From NCBI GenBank assembly GCA_026413225.1, contig CM048553.1, forward strand, positions 148,297,690 to 148,361,689: a stretch of 64,000 bases of DNA, in the 5' to 3' direction. The stretch is from Otis tarda. Taxonomy: Eukaryota > Chordata > Aves > Otidiformes > Otididae. Under the pieces are notes generated by a model. The model did no database searches, was not told where the DNA came from, and saw nothing but the letters and a program-made list of their open reading frames with translations. A program made the translations under genes and the position numbers. How positions within the stretch are numbered: the stretch's first letter is position 1; each line of letters starts with the position of its first letter. Below, piece by piece: positions 59,201 through 64,000 of the stretch.

Positions 59201-62200
59201 CTGACTGGTTACATTTTTCATTTTTGTAGGTGAAGACAACAGTATCTACTTACGCATTGCACCAAATTTAGTCAAACAGCCTACAGAGAGGGTCATTCTC
59301 TCACACAAGTATTTTTTTAGCATTTAAGTTAGTGATACAATGTAACCCTGGGCTACGAGTAGGTAGAGTTCTAGAATGGAGATTTTTAAAAAAAAAATAA
59401 AGCATCTTACCCCTTTGTTGTTAAGCTTCTAGGAAAAAAAAAATCTTAATTTAGTCCCCAAAGGAGGATAAGTATCTAAGAAATAAAGGATTAGCTAAGA
59501 AAAAAAAAAGTCTGCAGATTTATCTAGATTCCAGGAAAATATTGTACATGGGGCTAAATATTGCCAGGGCACTGCATTTTCACATTAATCAAATAAAAGA
59601 TCCCCAGAAAATATTTTAAAAAGCAATTTTTTTTTGTATATACAAAAAGCAATTCTTTTGTGTAACTTCCATCATAGAGTTCTTTGTCCAGTTTGTAGAG
59701 ATAAAGGGAAGAAACAATAATTATTTAGAGTAAAAGCAATGAGGAAATTAAAAGATGAGCATCATGAGGTATGTAGAAAAAAAAAACTTTGGGCGGGATG
59801 ACTGCAATGAAAAGCAGTAAGTGTGATGATAACTTTGTAAGGACAAAAATACATTTCTCATTGAAAACAAATTTCACAAATTGCCATTAGCAAAAAGCTG
59901 TATGTTCAACTTTTCATAAAACTGGGCTTTTTATTGGACTCACTGTCCTGGAAACCTTGACTAGATCTGTGGATTTTTTCAGGATGTAGAGTACAACGTC
60001 AAGGAACAACTTACTTATAAAGGTACACCAGTTCATTTTTTCCCCCTTATGCTGATTTTAGCCTTGTCTAATCTCACTACGATTACCTAATGCAAAAAAA
60101 GCAAGCAACCTGGAGTGATAGTTTTCATATGAACTTCTTATAACTTTGAGTGACACTATATGATTCTTTATGTATACTTATTTCTATGCAATAGTAACAG
60201 TAATAGTATCCATGTTAATGTTTATGTCTTTACTGTAATATGCAAACAGTAAATAATTAACTTTCAACAAGTTGAGGAAAACTACACCACCTTACGAAAG
60301 AGGAAACTGGCTTTCAAAGGAGTTTTCAAACTCAAAGATATTGCATGTATTATTATCAGTAAGATTCGTATCAATGACTGAAGAATACAATTTTCTCTTT
60401 CTTTAGATCGTTTTATATATATATGCACACACAGTTTATGGTATTAACAACAGTCAAAAGGAAGAAGATGGTAGAAAGTGGAAAAGTCATATTAAATGGA
60501 CAGTCTCTTAATTTACATCTTTGCGGCTTTTAAGTTACTTTTTTGCCTACTCCTTCTTACTGGCTCATTAAAACAAGACCTAAAATCAGTGGATTAACTT
60601 CAGAAAAACAATGAGGAAGATGCAATGTATGCTGCAGAGAGCTCTCCATTCTCTTCAATAGGCATGCTTGTGATCTCAGTCAGTGCCTGCTTGCAAGTTC
60701 AGCCTTGGGCACAGCTGAGGCCATGCACACTCCAGCACATCCAATAGGCACCCATAAACACACAGCAACCAATGGGCTGCTTGACACATGAATATGTTTA
60801 TGGACTAAAGGGGAAACAAGTCAGAGTCAGCTCGTGGCAGCTCTAGAAACCACTACAACAGAAGAAATTGTCTTGGTGTTCAGAGACCTGTCACGACAAG
60901 CCACACACCCATAATTTCTTCTACAGAGTGTCTGCCCATTATTAAGTTCATTCATTATCTACATCACTAACAGACTATGAAAGCTTCAGTTCTTAAAATT
61001 TAGATCAAAGATCATCAAAGACATAATCAAGGTTGAGAGGTGTGAAGATTAAAGCTATTTGAGTGTAATACAGATAATGGCGTATTTGATTCATATGTGG
61101 GACAGAAGAGTATTTTGGCTTAAATAATTTCATTTTACTGGAACATATTTTTACTTTGTTTTGAAATATATTGGATTTTATTCACATTTTCATGATTAAA
61201 TGTTTTCTCAAATAGAAATATCAAAATCTTGCATTTCTAAAATAGTAAGAGGAAAGCTGCTGCAGAAGTATAATTTCAGAAGTTAAGATTTTTCTTCCTT
61301 AATGGAAAAAATTCAGCCAAACAATATGAATTTACAAAATACTTGGGTGAAACCTAACAATTTTTAAATTTTAAAATAACTTGGTCAAAAATGTAAACCA
61401 TCCCTAGGTATACACCCCGATCACTGTGTCAGTAATGCCCTGGACAATTCAAAATCCTCCCTAGATTTGAGTCCTCCTTACTAGAGGACTCCATTTCAGT
61501 ACTTTGCTGACAAGGTAATTATTGTTTGTTTGACTTAAGGAAGCAATTTTTAGTATTTCTAAGCTTTTGTAGTAAAAAAAAATACTCATTAAGACATCTC
61601 CATACAAATATGTTTTAATGTCAGGAGGTGTGCCTTCACAAGAACGTTCGTTATCCATTGGACACACATATACAAGCAATGTTTACATAAATCTATTTCT
61701 AAAGAAATTTCTTTCATGTATAGATTTTTAATATATTTGCACTTACAGTTTGAAATTTATTTTAAGATAGAGGACTATATTTTCTCTTTTAAGTACATAC
61801 CTTGATTCTGGTGGGATTATTGACACACTGAAGGAGTTATTCACGTAAATAGGGATCCCAGAATCAAGACTAACAAGAATAAAACAGGTGTTGTGGAAGT
61901 GACAATGAAGCATTTGGACCTTCAATCTCCAAGTTCCATCCTAGCTCTGAAAACTGTAGAATATGGTTTTGTCACAGAATATTATATATATGAAGCTTTC
62001 AACTGCAGTATTTTCTAAAAGGAACAACAGTAGCTGCATGAGACTATGTACCACAATACAGAGATATTAAATACTTTGAATTGCAGGTACTTATGCTTCG
62101 GTCTTTCAAATGTTGTTTCACACAATCCCAGGGATATCAAAAGGTAAATCTTACAAAGAAGGGAAAAAAGACTTGGAGAAGGAGATTAAATGTTTCCAAG

Positions 62201-62906
62201 TTTTGTTTTCAGACAATTCATAGGGAATTATTTACTACTTATGCTATACTTCTTAGGGGAAAACAAATTTAATAAACAAATTAATTGCCATAAATAATTC
62301 TTGGGTATTGGTAAAAGATTAAATAGTTTTACACATAAACAATGCCTTAAATGGATAAAACATGATATGCCATAATAATGATTTTATATTATTTTAAAGG
62401 CAGACTCTTTCCATTGTGCTGACACAACAGCTTAGCTGAAGAAAAGTAGAATACAATTTAAGAGAAAGATCTCAAACATGTCAGTAATTTGATCCCTCAC
62501 TTATATTCAAATCTGTCACAACTACTTGTTTATATTCCAATACCCAAATAGAATAATTAGAAGAAAAAGTAAGACCTTAGCAATGGCCTTATGTTAATAC
62601 TGGTGTTCTAAAACCTGAAAGAGGAAGATCTTCCATTAGAAAAGCAAAATTCAGTGTTGGTGTTTCAAATAGTTCCAGATAATTAGGCCAGTTAGACAAA
62701 GAATTAATACCAAAGCCAGAAGCAGGAAGTTCAACAGGAGAATAAGACTTAGGAAGGTGTATATTTTAAAGAATTGAACTTTCATCTATCTCAAAAGGTG
62801 TAAAACCTGCTCAGGAGATTGCAACAAAGGTACAGAACTGGGTCTTTAAGGGAAAAAGAAAGCATTAGAAGATGATGAAGAAGAAGAAATAGATACTAAT
62901 AGCTGC
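56283..62906. other. Transposon-free, gene-poor stretch
   Basis: No mobile element, RNA gene or coding exon was recognised. A short perfect hairpin (7-bp stem, 4-base loop) lies at 57716-57733. A more GC-rich patch at 60650-60910 contains a CCAAT motif (aaccaatggg, 60768-60777) but no further promoter or LTR structure. Confidence 0.5.
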
Positions 62907-63179
62907 GTACAAGCTAAGACATGATGGCTGAAAATATTAAATTAAACTAAAACTGCAGAATCATTCAAAGTGAGAGAGTGGTGGTAGTTTAGGGTATTTC
63001 ATTCATTAACCATGATAATTAAAGTGAGGACGGTAAAACCCTCACACCTATCTACACCTAAGTGGTGCAAGCTAGGACAAGATGATTCAAAGAACAGGGG
63101 TAAAAACCTCTAAAAGAACCACTCAGAATAAGTGAGTGGTGATGGTTCTGGAGATGTGTTTATTAGTGGTGATAACTGA
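62907..63179 (+). repeat. Diverged direct duplication, period about 158 bp
   Basis: Three ordered landmarks repeat at nearly constant offset: gtacaagctaagac (62907) and gtgcaagctaggac (63065), offset 158; gaatcattcaaagtgagaga (62958) and gaaccactcagaataagtga (63116), offset 158; attaaccatgataatt (63005) and attagtggtgataact (63162), offset 157. The constant spacing points to a tandem duplication of about 158 bp followed by divergence. Adjacent copies of one dispersed repeat are the alternative. Confidence 0.65.
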
Positions 63180-64000
63180 ATATAAAATGGCCTGGCCTCC
63201 ACCCTCTTCCAGACAGCACAGTCTCTGTGAAAAGGTCCTACCTCACTCCCTTGATGCTCATGTTAATCTGCACCTCTCAGCAATCACGAGGAGGAAAACT
63301 AGCCCCTTTTTTGTGGCTACACAGAAATATACATTGCTATCTCCCTGCTTCTTAGGGAAAAATGTATAAATTAAGCTATCATCATCGTATTTCTTGTTGC
63401 AAGTGTAACCCAGACAAACTGGAAAGGGCCATAGAGTCAGAATTCACTAACTTCTTTCCCCATGACCAGCTTGGAAAAGAGCCATGTCTCTTCCTGCTCT
63501 GCTCATTACAACATAATTTTGTGATTGTTATGTCTGGGGATGGCATTGGCAAACTCAAGCAGTGAGCTTCTGCTGGCAGGTAGACTTACGTAGCAAGTTT
63601 CTGCTGGCAGGCCCAAGGAAACCCTTGAACACTTACAAAGGCAGGCAGAAAGCCAGATGTCAGATGGGTATGATGAACCTAATATAAGAAATAAGGATGT
63701 CTCTAATAAATCTTCATCATTCTACAATCAATTAACTCTTTACACTCCCCATTATAAGTAACTGTCAACAGAAGTTTTTTAAGACTGGAATGTGGTTTTA
63801 TTGGGATTTCTGTATTGAACTTCTTGTCTCTCCACATCTGTATGTAAAGGCATAAACCAACTGCCAAAGAGAAGTATGAAAAAGAATTTTGGCTCAAGTA
63901 GAAAAAAAAAGGTCTGCAGATGAAATAATTTCCTTTCCTAAATGTTACCAGTTTAGACATAGTTCTCAGAGAGCGCAGCATATAGAAACAAGATGTTAAT
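63180..64000. other. No gene recognised; short 31-bp direct repeat
   Basis: The 16-bp block ag(c/t)ttctgctggcagg occurs at 63565 and 63596, 31 bp apart. The other frames (63136-63369 +, 63362-63565 +, 63703-63981 -) are unassigned. Confidence 0.5.

Noticed and set aside
60650..60910. LTR or promoter suggested by CCAAT motif in a GC-richer patch
   Set aside because: No TATA at a suitable distance, no TG...CA ends and no flanking duplication.
1..64000. CRISPR array, operons, phage or bacterial defence genes
   Set aside because: No regularly spaced identical repeats, no dense coding, no ribosome-binding pattern; the DNA is eukaryotic with avian CR1 and LTR elements.

Overview
The window looks like avian nuclear DNA: A/T-rich, mostly non-coding, and scattered with CR1 LINE fragments that end in the CR1-type 3' tail (ATTCTATGA-like) and match CR1 ORF1/ORF2 proteins. 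It also holds solo retroviral LTRs. Nothing suggests a prokaryote, phage or organelle. I could not recognise one intact host gene or a convincing exon; all open frames are short, and the recognisable ones are decayed transposon proteins. Species cannot be named from sequence alone.

Left part (1-20.8 kb): gene-poor DNA; a solo LTR with a 5-bp target duplication (3139-4012); MIR-like relics and a second LTR type (8509-8878); a minus-strand CR1 end (13646-14566) next to a longer, better preserved copy of the first LTR family (14592-15733); four more CR1 3' ends (15766-15905, 16661-17062, 17528-17700, 19818-20046); and an unclassified GC-rich block (20301-20802).

Middle (23-38.6 kb): four long but rearranged CR1 copies. 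Copy 22973-24800 (-) keeps an ORF1 SGNH-esterase-like module, the start of the ORF2 endonuclease and a reverse-transcriptase part. Copy 26178-28262 (+) keeps ORF1, the end of the endonuclease and the linker. Copy 30716-32060 (-) is a decayed reverse-transcriptase end. Copy 37301-38605 (-) has its domains in the order RT, endonuclease, 3' end, which is not the normal order. A tRNA-like SINE relic lies near 33.0 kb.

Right part (38.7-64 kb): a cluster of very old MIR-like (CORE-SINE) relics at 38.7-44.3 kb, then about 19 kb with almost no recognisable transposon, only simple repeats, two weak old-repeat matches and a diverged 158-bp direct duplication near 63 kb. No genes work together here. The window reads as an intergenic or intronic desert whose visible content is transposon fossils. 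No novel functional system could be supported; the best leads are the permuted CR1, the two-length LTR family with internal degenerate repeats, and the tandem duplication.
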